This document shows positions 54,884-64,000 of a stretch of 64,000 nucleotides of DNA, piece after piece. Position numbers and translations under genes: made by a program. The stretch covers positions 1,662,804 through 1,726,803 of the forward strand of contig NZ_CP094326.1 in assembly GCF_022760175.1 (NCBI RefSeq). The letters are read 5' to 3'. Positions within the stretch are counted from its first letter, which is position 1, and each line of letters begins with the position of its first letter. The notes under the pieces were generated by a model. It worked only from the letters and a program-made list of their open reading frames with translations, had not been told where the DNA came from and made no database searches. This DNA comes from Zhouia spongiae. Its GTDB lineage: Bacteria; Bacteroidota; Bacteroidia; Flavobacteriales; Flavobacteriaceae.

Positions 54884-56742
54884 CGATTTATCTCAAACGG
54901 TTCACCGCTCAGAGGTTTGGCGTATTCATTCTCTAAGCTTCCTTCTAACATTCTTCTTTCCAGGTCGGTACGGGTAATTTTACCACGTAAATATTTTTCG
55001 ATCATTAACGATGCTATAGGGGCAGCATAACGTGACCCCCAATATCCGTTTTCCACAAATACCGCCAAGGCAATTTTTGGGTTTTCAACCGGTGCGAAAG
55101 CTATAAAAATAGAATGGTCGGTCAGCTGGGTCCTTTTTCCATCTATTTTAGTGAAGTTTTCGGCAGTACCTGTTTTACCGGCAATGTTAATACTGTCTAC
55201 CTGAACAGAACGTGCTGTCCCTCGTTTATATACATCCCACATTCCCAATACTACATCATCAAAATGTCTTTTGGAAATTGTAGTATGCTTGGGAGTGGTG
55301 AAGTTTTCGTCAATAGTTTCCCCTTCAATATTTTTTATGATGTGGGGTGTGTAATAATGGCCGCGATTTGCAATAGCAGCTGTCATATTAGCCAATTGTA
55401 TGGGAGTGGTAAGGATCTCACCCTGCCCGATCCCATTAGAGATAGTCGTTTCTGCTCTCCATTGGAAATCCGGATATGCCCTGTTGTATGTAGCGCTGTC
55501 CGGAATTCTTCCGGCACGCCCTGTAGAAAGGTCATTTCCCAGATAGCCGCCTAGTCCGAAGCTTTTAGCGTGATTGGTCCAGGTTTGTAAGCCTTTCTCC
55601 GGGCTGGGGTATTTCTCGATTATTTTCTTATACGTGTCTGCAAAATAGGCGTTACAAGAACGGTAGGTGGCTGACTGAAAGTCGTTAAGCGTTCCGCTGG
55701 CACAGTGGCAACCCATAAACCTGTTGCGGCCGTATCTGTAACCATGGTAGCACCTTACGGTTGTGTGTTCATCGATAACACCTTCTTCAAGTCCGATGAG
55801 CCCGTTTAGGATCTTAAAAGGGGATCCGGGTGGATATTCTGCTAAAACACTTCTGTCGTATAAGGGGTTTGCTATAGAGTCCAAATAGAGTCTGCTGTAA
55901 TTTTTAGAACGCTGTCTTCCCACGAGTAAGGCAGGATCGTACGAGGGTGCTGAAACCATGGCTAATATTTCGCCGGTTTTGGGTTCGATAGCAACAATCC
56001 CCCCTCTTTTATTGACCATTAATTTTTCCCCGTAAGATTGAAGAACCTTATCGATGGTTATCGCGATGTCTTTTCCCTGAACAGGAAGCGTGTCAAAAAC
56101 TCCTCCCTTGTAAGAACCGAGGTCCCGATTAAATCGATCCTTCTGGATGAATTTCACTCCTTTTTGTCCCCTGAGAATCTCTTCGTAAACCCTTTCAACG
56201 CCATTTCTTCCGATAAGTTCTCCAGACTGGTAATACGGATTGCTTTTAAGCTCGTAATCATTTACTTCACTGATATAGCCCAGTACATTTGCCCCGGATG
56301 AGGTTTGATAATGTCTTAAAGATCGTTTCTGAATATAAAAGCCTTCATATTTTCTCATTTTTTCCTGGAGCGTGGCGTATTCGCTTTTTGAAAGTTGGGG
56401 TACAAACACAGAAGGCAGCCTGGGCGAATATACCCGTGCTTTATTGTATTTCTTAACGAAATCTTCTTGAGTGATGTTTAGCAGGTTGCAAAATTCCAGG
56501 GTGTCTAAGGGCTTGACATCTTTCGGGATCACCATTATATCATACGCCGGCTGATTAGAGACCAGGAGTTCTCCGTTCCTATCATAGATATATCCTCTTT
56601 CGGGATAGTCGTATACCGCTTTGATGGCGGTATCGTCTAAAGGGTTCTGGTTAGAATTGTCGATAAGCTGCAGGTACGACAACCTGCCTATATATACAAT
56701 GGCAATGAGAATAATGATAGATGCTAAAAGTAACTTTCTCAT
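54880..56742 (-). CDS. mrdA: Penicillin-binding protein 2
   Basis: 620 residues: one N-terminal membrane helix, a pedestal/dimerisation domain (about 45-220) and the transpeptidase domain. Active-site motifs are SxxK in PPGSPFKILNG, SxN in YRSCNAYFADTYK and KTG in IAGKTGTAEN. It cross-links peptidoglycan for cell elongation with RodA. It overlaps mreD and rodA by four bases each, which indicates coupled translation. Confidence 0.96.
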   Translation of the reverse strand: MRKLLLASIIILIAIVYIGRLSYLQLIDNSNQNPLDDTAIKAVYDYPERGYIYDRNGELLVSNQPAYDIMVIPKDVKPLDTLEFCNLLNITQEDFVKKYNKARVYSPRLPSVFVPQLSKSEYATLQEKMRKYEGFYIQKRSLRHYQTSSGANVLGYISEVNDYELKSNPYYQSGELIGRNGVERVYEEILRGQKGVKFIQKDRFNRDLGSYKGGVFDTLPVQGKDIAITIDKVLQSYGEKLMVNKRGGIVAIEPKTGEILAMVSAPSYDPALLVGRQRSKNYSRLYLDSIANPLYDRSVLAEYPPGSPFKILNGLIGLEEGVIDEHTTVRCYHGYRYGRNRFMGCHCASGTLNDFQSATYRSCNAYFADTYKKIIEKYPSPEKGLQTWTNHAKSFGLGGYLGNDLSTGRAGRIPDSATYNRAYPDFQWRAETTISNGIGQGEILTTPIQLANMTAAIANRGHYYTPHIIKNIEGETIDENFTTPKHTTISKRHFDDVVLGMWDVYKRGTARSVQVDSINIAGKTGTAENFTKIDGKRTQLTDHSIFIAFAPVENPKIALAVFVENGYWGSRYAAPIASLMIEKYLRGKITRTDLERRMLEGSLENEYAKPLSGEPFEINR

Positions 56743-57248
56743 CGTTTTTTTCTGCTAAATAAAATCATGAACATAATGCACAGGCATAATGTCAGGATAC
56801 CGGTAAACAATACTTTTTTGAGGAGTAAAAGAATACTTGTAAAGCTAAAAATCTCAAGCCAAAAAAGGATCAAATGATGTGTTAAAATTAAAATAGTCAT
56901 GTACAGTGACCGTTGCCCCAGTGAAGTAGATGCTATTTTCAAGGTTTGATATTCGTAAGCATTCCCGAAAACCCACCTTAAAACTACAGGTCGCATATAC
57001 GCTATCGACACACAGGCTGCGGCGTGTACTCCGCCACTGTCTGAAAAAATATCGATGATCAGTCCTATTAAGAATGAAAGGAAGATAAATAACATCCTTG
57101 TTTCTTTTTTGACAGGGAAGAGAAGGATAAACAAGATGTATACGTATGGATTGATATAACCAAAAAGGTTTACATGGTTAAAAACCAATACTTGTGCCAG
57201 AATCAGGACAAAGAAACGGACGATTATTTTAATGAGATCGTTATTCAT
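56739..57248 (-). CDS. mreD: Rod shape-determining protein MreD
   Basis: 169 residues with about five helices and little else conserved, as normal for MreD (NPYVYILFILLFPVKKETRML is typical for Bacteroidota). It is an inner-membrane part of the elongasome. It overlaps mreC by eight bases and mrdA by four. Confidence 0.92.
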   Translation of the reverse strand: MNNDLIKIIVRFFVLILAQVLVFNHVNLFGYINPYVYILFILLFPVKKETRMLFIFLSFLIGLIIDIFSDSGGVHAAACVSIAYMRPVVLRWVFGNAYEYQTLKIASTSLGQRSLYMTILILTHHLILFWLEIFSFTSILLLLKKVLFTGILTLCLCIMFMILFSRKKR

Positions 57249-58071
57249 TTATCGTTTCATTTTCTAAAGTCTGAATTTCTTTTTTGTCTTTGTTTTCTAT
57301 GACATACACATATCCCAAACTCGTCATATCATTAAACAAGTCTATATCTATAATAAAATAGTTGCCTGAAATATTTGGTTTTACTTCGCTGACAGTGCCT
57401 ATCAGAATCCCTTTGGGGAAGATGGCCGACATGCCCCCTGTGATAATCGTATCTCCTGCTTTTACGGGTGCAACTCTCGACACATCTACCAATTGAACGG
57501 TCTTTTGGTTTTTTCCGTCCCACTTCAGGGTTCCGTAATGGTCGGAGTTTTTGAGTTGTGCATTAATTTCAGAAATGGTATTCAGGACCGACTGAACTGT
57601 AGCGTAGCCTCCCGAAGTGTTTTCAATAATGCCGACAATACCCTTGGATGTAATTACCCCCATGTCTTGCTGAATACCCTCTTTTTCTCCTTTGTTGATC
57701 GTGAGATAATTTTTCTGAAGGTCAAAGCTGTTTTTAATAACCTCTGCCGAAATTATTTTGTATTGTTGGTGTCCTGAGGTATCTGTATATGCTGAATCTA
57801 TACTGCTGGGTACTGAGCCGTTATTGATCAGTAAAGCACGAAGTCGTTGGTTTTCCTCAACTAATTGTTGGTTATATTTCCTTAATTCGAAAAAATCCCC
57901 GATACCATTTACCGATTCATAAATGCCGCCCGAAAACCAATTGGCAGAATTAACGAACTTACTTTTGTGGTAAGAGTGGGATTGAAACGTAAAGCCCAGG
58001 GAGATTGACAGAAGCAACAGATACAGGAAGAACGTTTTGTTCCTTATAAAAAAAGTGATAATCTGTTGCAT
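57241..58071 (-). CDS. mreC: Rod shape-determining protein MreC
   Basis: 276 residues: N-terminal cytoplasmic stretch and helix (FLYLLLLSISLGFTF), a coiled-coil (about 60-85, FELRKYNQQLVEENQRLRAL) and the two beta-barrels of MreC with GIVGIIENTSGGYATVQSVL and AGDTIITGGMSAIFPKGI. It links MreB inside the cell with PBP2 and RodA outside. Nine bases after mreB. Confidence 0.95.
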   Translation of the reverse strand: MQQIITFFIRNKTFFLYLLLLSISLGFTFQSHSYHKSKFVNSANWFSGGIYESVNGIGDFFELRKYNQQLVEENQRLRALLINNGSVPSSIDSAYTDTSGHQQYKIISAEVIKNSFDLQKNYLTINKGEKEGIQQDMGVITSKGIVGIIENTSGGYATVQSVLNTISEINAQLKNSDHYGTLKWDGKNQKTVQLVDVSRVAPVKAGDTIITGGMSAIFPKGILIGTVSEVKPNISGNYFIIDIDLFNDMTSLGYVYVIENKDKKEIQTLENETINE

Positions 58072-58080
58072 TCTCTATTT

Positions 58081-59109
58081 CTATTTTATCAGTATAGGCT
58101 TGTATTTATCCAGGTTTTTAAGTGCTATTCCCGTACCGCGTACAACAGCCCTCAGCGGATCTTCAGCTATATATACGGGCAAATCTGTTTTTTGGGATAT
58201 CCTTTTGTCTAATCCTCTTAACATGGAGCCGCCGCCTGCAAGATAAATTCCTGTATTATAGATGTCCGCAGCTAATTCCGGAGGAGTTTGAGATAAAGTT
58301 TCCATTACCGCATCTTCGATCCTAAGGATAGATTTGTCCAGAGCTTTGGCAATTTCACGATATGAAACCTGTACTTGTTTAGGCTTTCCTGTTAAAAGAT
58401 CCCGGCCTTGTACGCTCATGTCTTCAGGCGGAACTTCGAGATCTTCGGTAGCAGCACCAATGGTGATTTTGATATTTTCGGCAGTAGTTTCACCAACATA
58501 AAGGTTGTGTTGCGTACGCATGTAGTAAATAATATCATTGTTAAAAACATCCCCGGCAATTTTAACCGACTTGTCGCAAACGATACCTCCCAAAGCGATC
58601 ACAGCAATTTCAGTGGTACCTCCACCTATGTCAACAATCATATTACCTTTGGGTTGCATGATATCAAGGCCAATACCTATAGCTGCGGCCATAGGTTCAT
58701 GGATAAGGTAAACTTCCTTGCCATTCACGCGTTCTGCCGATTCTTTAACTGCCCGCATTTCAACTTCTGTAATCCCGGAAGGGATACATATCACCATTCT
58801 TAATGCAGGTTGGAACATCCTTTTCTTTAGGGCCGGGATGCTTTTGATGAACATGTTGATCATCTTTTCAGAGGCATCAAAATCTGCAATAACCCCATCT
58901 TTCAGCGGTCGGATCGTTTTAATGTTCTCATGTGTTTTACCCTGCATCATGTTGGCCTGTTTACCAACCGCAATGATTTTGCCAGATATTCTGTCTCTTG
59001 CAACTATAGAAGGGCTGTCTACAACCACCTTGTCATTGTGGATGATCAGTGTGTTGGCAGTTCCGAGATCGATGGCAATTTCTTCAGTTAAGAAGTCAAA
59101 AAATCCCAT
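58081..59109 (-). CDS. mreB: Rod shape-determining protein MreB (bacterial actin)
   Basis: 342 residues, the usual length. Phosphate 1 motif IAIDLGTANTLI, connect 1, phosphate 2 MIVDIGGGTTEIAVIALGG and adenosine motif GIYLAGGGSMLRGL are all intact. It polymerises on the inner membrane and positions the elongasome. It is the first gene of the shape operon, 159 bases after purH; the gap includes a hairpin-like TTTCCCC/GGGGAAA pair near 59216-59262 that may end the purH transcript. Confidence 0.97.
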   Translation of the reverse strand: MGFFDFLTEEIAIDLGTANTLIIHNDKVVVDSPSIVARDRISGKIIAVGKQANMMQGKTHENIKTIRPLKDGVIADFDASEKMINMFIKSIPALKKRMFQPALRMVICIPSGITEVEMRAVKESAERVNGKEVYLIHEPMAAAIGIGLDIMQPKGNMIVDIGGGTTEIAVIALGGIVCDKSVKIAGDVFNNDIIYYMRTQHNLYVGETTAENIKITIGAATEDLEVPPEDMSVQGRDLLTGKPKQVQVSYREIAKALDKSILRIEDAVMETLSQTPPELAADIYNTGIYLAGGGSMLRGLDKRISQKTDLPVYIAEDPLRAVVRGTGIALKNLDKYKPILIK

Positions 59110-59268
59110 GTATTATGTTCAGGTTAAGTTGTTTGTTAATCGATGTTTTTAGTGTCTAAACAATAATAAAAATTTATTAGTGTAAATAAATTACAATTTA
59201 AAAAATTATTCAGAGTTTCCCCCTGTTAAACACGCTAAAAAAGGTTTTAAGAGGGGAAAACGTATTTT

Positions 59269-60801
59269 TTAGTGTTTAAAATGACGTGTTCCGGTAAAAA
59301 CCATGGCAAGATTATTTTCATTACAATAATCAATACTTAGCTGGTCTTTGATAGAACCGCCCGGTTGGATTACGGTTGTGATCCCTGCCTTATCTGCTAT
59401 TTCAACACAGTCCGGGAATGGGAAAAAAGCATCGCTGGCCATGGCGGCACCATTCAGGTCAAACTCAAATGAATTTGCTTTTTCGATGGCTTGCCGTAAT
59501 GCGTCAACCCTGCTTGTTTGTCCTGTACCGCTGGCACATAACTGTTTGTTTTTAGCCAGTACTATCGTATTGGATTTGGTGTGTTTACAGATTTTTGAGG
59601 CAAACAATAAGTCTTCTAACTCATTTTCCGAAGGTTTATTGTTTGTGACTTGGGTTAAATCTTCTTTTTTATCCGTTTTAAGATCTTTATCCTGTACAAG
59701 AACTCCGTTTAAACAAGTCCTGATATTGGATTTAGGGAGCTCAATGTCTTTTTGGACCAATATAATTCTGTTCTTTTTGCCTTTTAATATTTCTAGGGCT
59801 TCACCGCTATACGAAGGAGCGATTACTACTTCACAGAATAATTTATGAACCTCTTCAGCAGTTTCCTTGTCAATTTCTTTATTGGCAATGAGGATTCCTC
59901 CGAACGCAGAGACCGGGTCGCCTGCCAGGGCATCAATATATGCCTCTTTAATGGTGTTTCTGGTGGCAACACCACATGCATTATTATGCTTTAAGATGGC
60001 AAATGTAGGGGCATCGTTTTTAAATTCTCCCATTAAATTTACAGCGGCATCTACATCAAGTAAGTTGTTGTATGAAAGTTCTTTTCCGTGTAGCTTGTCA
60101 AAAATAGCTTCCAGATCGCCGTAGAAATACCCTTTTTGATGTGGGTTTTCTCCATAGCGTAATGCTTGTGCGTTGTTTTCGCTTACTTTTAAAGCCGGAA
60201 TGTCCTGATCCTGGTTAAAGTAGTTGAAAATAGCAGAATCGTAATGAGAAGAAACATTGAATGCCTTTGTAGCAAAACGTTTTCTCTGCTCCAGGGACGT
60301 GTTCCCGTTGCCTTTAGTAATAACTTCTAAGAATTCTACATAATCATCAACCGAAGCTACACAGGTAACATCTTTAAAGTTTTTAGCAGCAGCCCGGATA
60401 AGTGAAATCCCTCCGATATCAATTTTTTCTATGATATCTTGTTCAGATGCGCCGCCGGCAACAGTTTTCTCGAATGGATAAAGATCGACAATTACAATAT
60501 CGATCTGCGGAATTTCGAATTTTTCTATTTCAGCAATATCACCTTCGTTGTCCTGGCGATTCAGGATACCACCGAATACTTTTGGGTGTAAAGTTTTAAC
60601 TCTGCCCCCCAGGATAGACGGATAACTGGTAACATCCTCAACAGGAACAACCCCGATCCCAAGGTCTTTGATGAATTTCTCTGTTCCACCGGTAGAGTAT
60701 ATGGTGACGCCCAGGGCGTTAAGCTTTTTTACAATAGGCTCAAGCCCGTCTTTACTGAATACTGAGATTAAAGCAGATTTTGCCGATTTTATACCATTCA
60801 T
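59269..60801 (-). CDS. purH: Bifunctional AICAR formyltransferase/IMP cyclohydrolase
   Basis: 510 residues. The N-terminal MGS-like IMP cyclohydrolase (about 1-190) has SVFSKDGLEPIVKKL and LGGRVKTLHPKVFGG. The C-terminal AICAR transformylase has the catalytic lysine-histidine motif LKHNNACGVA and DAFFPFPDCVE. It performs the last two steps of de novo IMP synthesis. Placed upstream of mreB as in many flavobacteria. Confidence 0.97.
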   Translation of the reverse strand: MNGIKSAKSALISVFSKDGLEPIVKKLNALGVTIYSTGGTEKFIKDLGIGVVPVEDVTSYPSILGGRVKTLHPKVFGGILNRQDNEGDIAEIEKFEIPQIDIVIVDLYPFEKTVAGGASEQDIIEKIDIGGISLIRAAAKNFKDVTCVASVDDYVEFLEVITKGNGNTSLEQRKRFATKAFNVSSHYDSAIFNYFNQDQDIPALKVSENNAQALRYGENPHQKGYFYGDLEAIFDKLHGKELSYNNLLDVDAAVNLMGEFKNDAPTFAILKHNNACGVATRNTIKEAYIDALAGDPVSAFGGILIANKEIDKETAEEVHKLFCEVVIAPSYSGEALEILKGKKNRIILVQKDIELPKSNIRTCLNGVLVQDKDLKTDKKEDLTQVTNNKPSENELEDLLFASKICKHTKSNTIVLAKNKQLCASGTGQTSRVDALRQAIEKANSFEFDLNGAAMASDAFFPFPDCVEIADKAGITTVIQPGGSIKDQLSIDYCNENNLAMVFTGTRHFKH

Positions 60802-60824
60802 TGTTGCATTGTTTTGTATGGGTG

Positions 60825-60832
60825 CAAAAGTA
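60825..60832 (-). promoter_or_regulatory. -7 promoter box for purH
   Basis: TACTTTTG on the minus strand matches TAnnTTTG and ends 23 bases before the purH ATG. A TTG lies 22 bases further upstream. Confidence 0.5.
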
Positions 60833-60882
60833 GTTTTTTTGCATTAAAACAGTGCAATATACAATTGGAAAAAACGTGAAAT

Positions 60883-61338
60883 TTAAAGTATTTCAGCTAC
60901 TTGTCGGTTAACAAACTGTAAAAATTCTTCATCTTCCGGAGAAAACGGATCTGCTGTGTGGGAATCGATGTCAATTTGACCAATGTTCTCGTGATTCACA
61001 AATAACGGAATAACAATTTCTGCCTTTACGTGAATGCTGCAGGCAATATAGTTATCCTGGGCTTTAACATCCGGAACAACAAAATTTTCATTTGAAACAG
61101 CGACTTGTCCACAAATACCTTTTCCAAAAGGGATAATGGTATGATCGGTGGGGTCGCCTGCATAGGAACGTAATTTTAGCTCTTCTTTATCCCCGTTCTT
61201 AAAATAAAAACCAACCCAGTCGTAGTAAGCGATATTGCTTCGAAGTAATTCGCAGACTTGAGTCAGCCTGTCATCTACAGAACCAGATGTGTCAGAAAGT
61301 ATTCGTGTGACTTGTGGCTTTAAAGAATCAAATGTCAT
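60883..61338 (-). CDS. GAF-domain protein, free methionine-(R)-sulfoxide reductase type
   Basis: 151 residues, a single GAF domain of the fRMsr/YebR family (NIAYYDWVGFYFKNGDKEEL, FGKGICGQVA, DNYIACSIHVKAEIVIPL, GQIDIDSHT). The cysteines in GICG and IACS match the two reported to be essential in yeast fRMsr; the third, earlier cysteine of yeast and E. coli enzymes is absent (TDHTIIPFG). It would reduce free methionine-R-sulfoxide in the cytoplasm. It has its own -7 box. Confidence 0.88.
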   Translation of the reverse strand: MTFDSLKPQVTRILSDTSGSVDDRLTQVCELLRSNIAYYDWVGFYFKNGDKEELKLRSYAGDPTDHTIIPFGKGICGQVAVSNENFVVPDVKAQDNYIACSIHVKAEIVIPLFVNHENIGQIDIDSHTADPFSPEDEEFLQFVNRQVAEIL

Positions 61339-61361
61339 ATTACAGTTCCGATTTATGATTG

Positions 61362-61369
61362 CAAATGTA
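61362..61369 (-). promoter_or_regulatory. -7 promoter box for the GAF-domain gene
   Basis: TACATTTG on the minus strand fits TAnnTTTG, 23 bases before the ATG at 61338. Confidence 0.4.
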
Positions 61370-61451
61370 TTTAATCCGACCCGATTTTGCTATGCGGTTT
61401 TGTATAAAAATGTTAAAGATAGGCCAAAAATCGAATGTTTTTTTGCGCTTG

Positions 61452-61486
61452 GCCCTCTCGTGAGCTTGCTCCGAGGTGGCTTGCCG
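61452..61486. repeat. Dispersed repeat, copy 2
   Basis: Partner of 45129-45163, in the 165-base gap between the GAF gene and the DoxX-like gene. It is locally G+C-rich within AT-rich flanks. Confidence 0.35.
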
Positions 61487-61503
61487 TTTTTATGAATACT
61501 TTT

Positions 61504-62784
61504 CTATCTGTTATATGGGTATTCATTGATCCAGTTGAACCCTCGTTTGAGTAATCGGAATTGTGTGTGGTCTTTTTTAGTAAGTTCTATTTTCAGGGTG
61601 TCTTGGAGGTATGTTCCCTCGAGGTTTAAGATGCTGTCAGATTTTTGGTATTTAAGATTGTAAACACTGAGGGAGTCTCTGTACAATGTCAGTTTTAAGT
61701 TACGGGACGTCGTGTCGGTCTCGTTCTTATAATATTCTTTTGAGTCATCAAGTTTAATGATTGCCGTTGAGTATTTATCAACAACCATTTTTTTCCAATG
61801 AAGAGAGTCCGTTGCTAAAGGAATAATTTCTTTACCGTTTTTGCTAAATGAATTTATGGTATAGATGCCGTATAATTCCGGGTAAGAAGCAATGTCTCTG
61901 TTTATATTATGGCGTCTTATTTGATTGGTTGTAAACGTAATTAAGAGAAAGAGAATAAATATGGTTTTAAAAATAAGCCCTGCAATGTTTAATTTTCTTT
62001 TCACAAAATATTTATCAATACTAACAGGCATGGCAGGTTTGTTCAGGATAAAAAAGTTTGTGAGGCTTTTTAAGTGTGGCGATAAGATGAAAAGCGCTAT
62101 AATCATTAAGTGAGAAGAAAAAAGCTTAACCGGGATATCGTAACTCAGATTCATCATGAATACATTAAGCATGACTCCAAAAGTAACCAATGCGCCCAGT
62201 TTTGTAGTTCGCCTGAACATCAATAAAAGTCCTCCGATAATTTCGCTTACTCCGGAAAATATAGTGTAGGAATCCGAATACTCCATAAAATTCCACATGA
62301 GTCCCATGGGTGAGGAGTCTCCGTAAGGTGTAATCAAATCAAATAACGATAGGCTGGAAAACTGATTTACAAATAATTTAGAGCTTCCGTAAGATAACAT
62401 GTAGAAAGCCAGGTAATACCTCAGGTATACAATAAGGTAGATATAGAGTTTGGAGTGTGTTTTTCTTTTGTTGCTGCTCAAGGTCCATATGGTTGTGGCA
62501 AGTATAGCAATTAATAATTGTGTAAAAACCTGAATGTAGTTGAACGTTGTGTCTCCGCTACCGTTTGGCAGCGTAAGTTCTTTGTCGATATGAAATATAT
62601 TTTCTGCAACTATCGGCACGAGCCATTTCCAAAAGTCGTAGGTCCACATGCCAAAATAATGTCCGAAAGGTATGTATTCTAGAGGAAAAGGGAATGCATA
62701 AAGGATGTAGTAACAAAAAAAGAGTCTGAAAAATAATGTTTGAATGAAGTTCTGATTGTCAGGAAAAGAAGTGGTTTTAGTCAT
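61504..62784 (-). CDS. DoxX-like membrane protein, hypothetical
   Basis: 426 residues. About seven or eight hydrophobic helices in the first two thirds (FFRLFFCYYILYAF, YLRYYLAFYMLSYGSSKLF, FSGVSEIIGGLLLMFRRT, GALVTFGVMLNVFMMNLSYD) resemble the DoxX/DoxD four-helix fold, with the pattern SEIIGGLLLMFRRTTKLG. The C-terminal 130 residues are beta-rich and polar (SIYNLK-like strands, DTLKIELTKKDHTQFRLL) and resemble a lipocalin-like output domain, a fusion frequent in Bacteroidota. Function unknown. It is downstream of groEL but separated by a strong terminator. Confidence 0.75.
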   Translation of the reverse strand: MTKTTSFPDNQNFIQTLFFRLFFCYYILYAFPFPLEYIPFGHYFGMWTYDFWKWLVPIVAENIFHIDKELTLPNGSGDTTFNYIQVFTQLLIAILATTIWTLSSNKRKTHSKLYIYLIVYLRYYLAFYMLSYGSSKLFVNQFSSLSLFDLITPYGDSSPMGLMWNFMEYSDSYTIFSGVSEIIGGLLLMFRRTTKLGALVTFGVMLNVFMMNLSYDIPVKLFSSHLMIIALFILSPHLKSLTNFFILNKPAMPVSIDKYFVKRKLNIAGLIFKTIFILFLLITFTTNQIRRHNINRDIASYPELYGIYTINSFSKNGKEIIPLATDSLHWKKMVVDKYSTAIIKLDDSKEYYKNETDTTSRNLKLTLYRDSLSVYNLKYQKSDSILNLEGTYLQDTLKIELTKKDHTQFRLLKRGFNWINEYPYNR

Positions 62785-62857
62785 GGTCTTTAATTGATTG
62801 ATGACTAAAATATTAAAAATGTGGTTGAAATTTATTTAATTATGTAAGAATTAACAT

Positions 62858-62885
62858 AAAAAGCCGCTCGATTGAGCGGCTTTTT
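62858..62885 (-). terminator. Rho-independent terminator of groEL
   Basis: GCCGCTC and GAGCGGC (62863-62869 and 62874-62880) form a perfect stem with a 4-base loop; on the minus strand a T-run follows. The A-run on the other side makes it nearly symmetrical. Confidence 0.9.
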
Positions 62886-62907
62886 TATTTCAGAAGTTAG
62901 CCTTCTT

Positions 62908-64000
62908 TTACATCATTCCCGGCATGCCGCCACCCATTGGAGGGCCCGCAGGAGCATTATCTTCTTTAATATCTACTAATGCGCATTCTGTGGTTAAGAT
63001 CATCCCTGATACAGAGGCTGCATTTTCTAAAGCGATACGGGTTACTTTCTTAGGGTCGATGATACCTGCTGCCAACATATTAACATATTCGTCAGTTTTA
63101 GCGTTGTATCCGAAATCTTCCTTACCTTCAGAAACCTTGGCTGCAACAACAGATCCTTCTTTACCGGCATTCTCAACTATGGTTCTTAGCGGAGCTTCGA
63201 TAGCACGGGCTACGATCTGGATTCCGGTGGCTTCATCGTCGTTATCTGCCTCGATTCCTTCCAGTACATTTTTAGCTCTAACTAAAGCAACACCACCTCC
63301 GGCAACGATACCTTCTTCAACAGCAGCTCTGGTAGCATGAAGGGCATCATCTACACGGTCTTTCTTTTCTTTCATTTCAACCTCGGAAGCAGCACCTACA
63401 TAAAGTACGGCAACACCTCCGGCTAATTTTGCCAAACGTTCCTGAAGCTTTTCTTTGTCGTAGTCAGAAGTAGTAGTTTCGATCTGAGCCTTGATCTGGT
63501 TTACACGGGCAGTTACATTGTCGTGGTCTCCGGCACCATTTACTATGGTAGTATTGTCTTTGTCGATAGTAACTTTCTCTGCGGTACCTAACATATCAAC
63601 GGTAGCATTCTCCAGGTTGAAGCCTCTCTCTTCTGAGATTACGGTTCCGCCTGTAAGAATAGCGATGTCTTCTAACATGGCCTTGCGTCTGTCGCCAAAT
63701 CCGGGAGCTTTAACAGCTGCGATTTTAAGAGCGCCTCTAAGTTTGTTTACTACTAAGGTAGCAAGGGCTTCCCCGTCTACATCCTCAGCGATAATTAAAA
63801 GAGGTTTTCCGCTTTGTGCTACAGGTTCAAGAACAGGTAGCAGGTCTTTCATTGAAGATATTTTCTTGTCGAAAAGTAAGATGTAAGGATTCTCCAGGTC
63901 TGTAATCATCTTTTCAGAATTAGTCACAAAATATGGAGAAAGGTATCCTCTGTCAAATTGCATTCCTTCTACGACATCAACATAAGTGTCAGTCCCTTTG
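62908..64000 (-). CDS. groEL: Chaperonin GroEL, partial (N-terminus beyond window)
   Basis: The frame is open to the window end; 363 residues are visible, starting [20 protein letters not shown], which corresponds to about residue 180 of a 545-residue protein. It contains the apical domain, then the C-terminal half with [17 protein letters not shown], and ends in the normal glycine/methionine tail (GGGMPGMM). GroEL folds cytoplasmic proteins with GroES. The internal ATG at 63963 is not the start. A strong terminator follows. Confidence 0.97.
   Translation of the reverse strand, partial: KGTDTYVDVVEGMQFDRGYLSPYFVTNSEKMITDLENPYILLFDKKISSMKDLLPVLEPVAQSGKPLLIIAEDVDGEALATLVVNKLRGALKIAAVKAPGFGDRRKAMLEDIAILTGGTVISEERGFNLENATVDMLGTAEKVTIDKDNTTIVNGAGDHDNVTARVNQIKAQIETTTSDYDKEKLQERLAKLAGGVAVLYVGAASEVEMKEKKDRVDDALHATRAAVEEGIVAGGGVALVRAKNVLEGIEADNDDEATGIQIVARAIEAPLRTIVENAGKEGSVVAAKVSEGKEDFGYNAKTDEYVNMLAAGIIDPKKVTRIALENAASVSGMILTTECALVDIKEDNAPAGPPMGGGMPGMM

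Overview
This window comes from a member of the Flavobacteriia (Bacteroidota), most likely Flavobacteriaceae. The evidence is a SusC-type TonB-dependent transporter with a starch-type polysaccharide locus, promoters with the Bacteroidota -7 box TAnnTTTG (repeatedly TATCTTTG), a mevalonate-type isoprenoid pathway with a GYDIA-family GHMP kinase and class II HMG-CoA reductase, and the gene orders coaX / outer-membrane protein / TPR / lptC / CNNM / ppiD and purH / mreBCD / mrdA / rodA. No phage, insertion sequence, CRISPR array or defence island was seen.

Layout. (1) 1-13.7 kb is an alpha-glucan (maltodextrin) utilisation locus. A divergent susC (cut by the window edge) faces a LacI-type regulator, followed by a sugar MFS permease, beta-phosphoglucomutase, GH65 phosphorylase, GH97 alpha-glucosidase and two GH13 enzymes. 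Exported GH13/GH97 enzymes cut glucans, the permease imports maltose, GH65 splits it with phosphate, and beta-PGM turns beta-glucose 1-phosphate into glucose 6-phosphate. (2) 13.7-16.9 kb holds a small membrane protein, a lipoprotein phosphodiesterase, a BaiN-like flavoprotein and TspO. (3) 17-21.7 kb holds mevalonate genes (diphosphomevalonate decarboxylase, mevalonate kinase) with a UbiA prenyltransferase, a frameshifted four-helix-bundle gene, a pseudouridine synthase and tRNA-Phe. (4) 21.7-31.2 kb holds coaX, an outer-membrane protein, a tandem duplicated TPR-lptC pair, a CNNM/CBS protein and ppiD. (5) 31.2-33.5 kb, minus strand, holds the GYDIA kinase and HMG-CoA reductase. (6) 33.7-38.9 kb is a peptide-use block: an S9 peptidase and two POT transporters. 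(7) 38.9-49.2 kb holds ComEC, an NlpC/P60 lipoprotein, a CoA transferase, small lipoproteins, a repeat-rich non-coding stretch with an MBOAT-like fragment, and lpxB/surE. (8) 49.5-53.6 kb holds a tail-specific protease, an orphan DppC-type permease and a nuclease. (9) 53.6-64 kb, minus strand, holds the cell-shape operon, purH, a GAF-type methionine sulfoxide reductase, a DoxX-like protein and the 3' part of groEL.

The most unusual structure is the TPR-lptC duplication. The two TPR genes differ throughout their 5' halves, then become identical except for one base over 974 bp that runs through the intergenic gap and into lptC. The second lptC has lost exactly 240 bp in frame at a TACCG microhomology, and its tail is again diverged. 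Both lptC copies also carry a textbook intrinsic-terminator hairpin inside the signal-peptide codons. No clearly undescribed multi-gene system was recognised. The other observations worth attention are regulatory (candidate operator and shared 18-mer in the sugar locus, nested terminators, a possible leaderless mRNA) and evolutionary (frameshifted four-helix gene, MBOAT fragment, repeat islands). All calls rest on reading the sequence and family knowledge; no database search was run.
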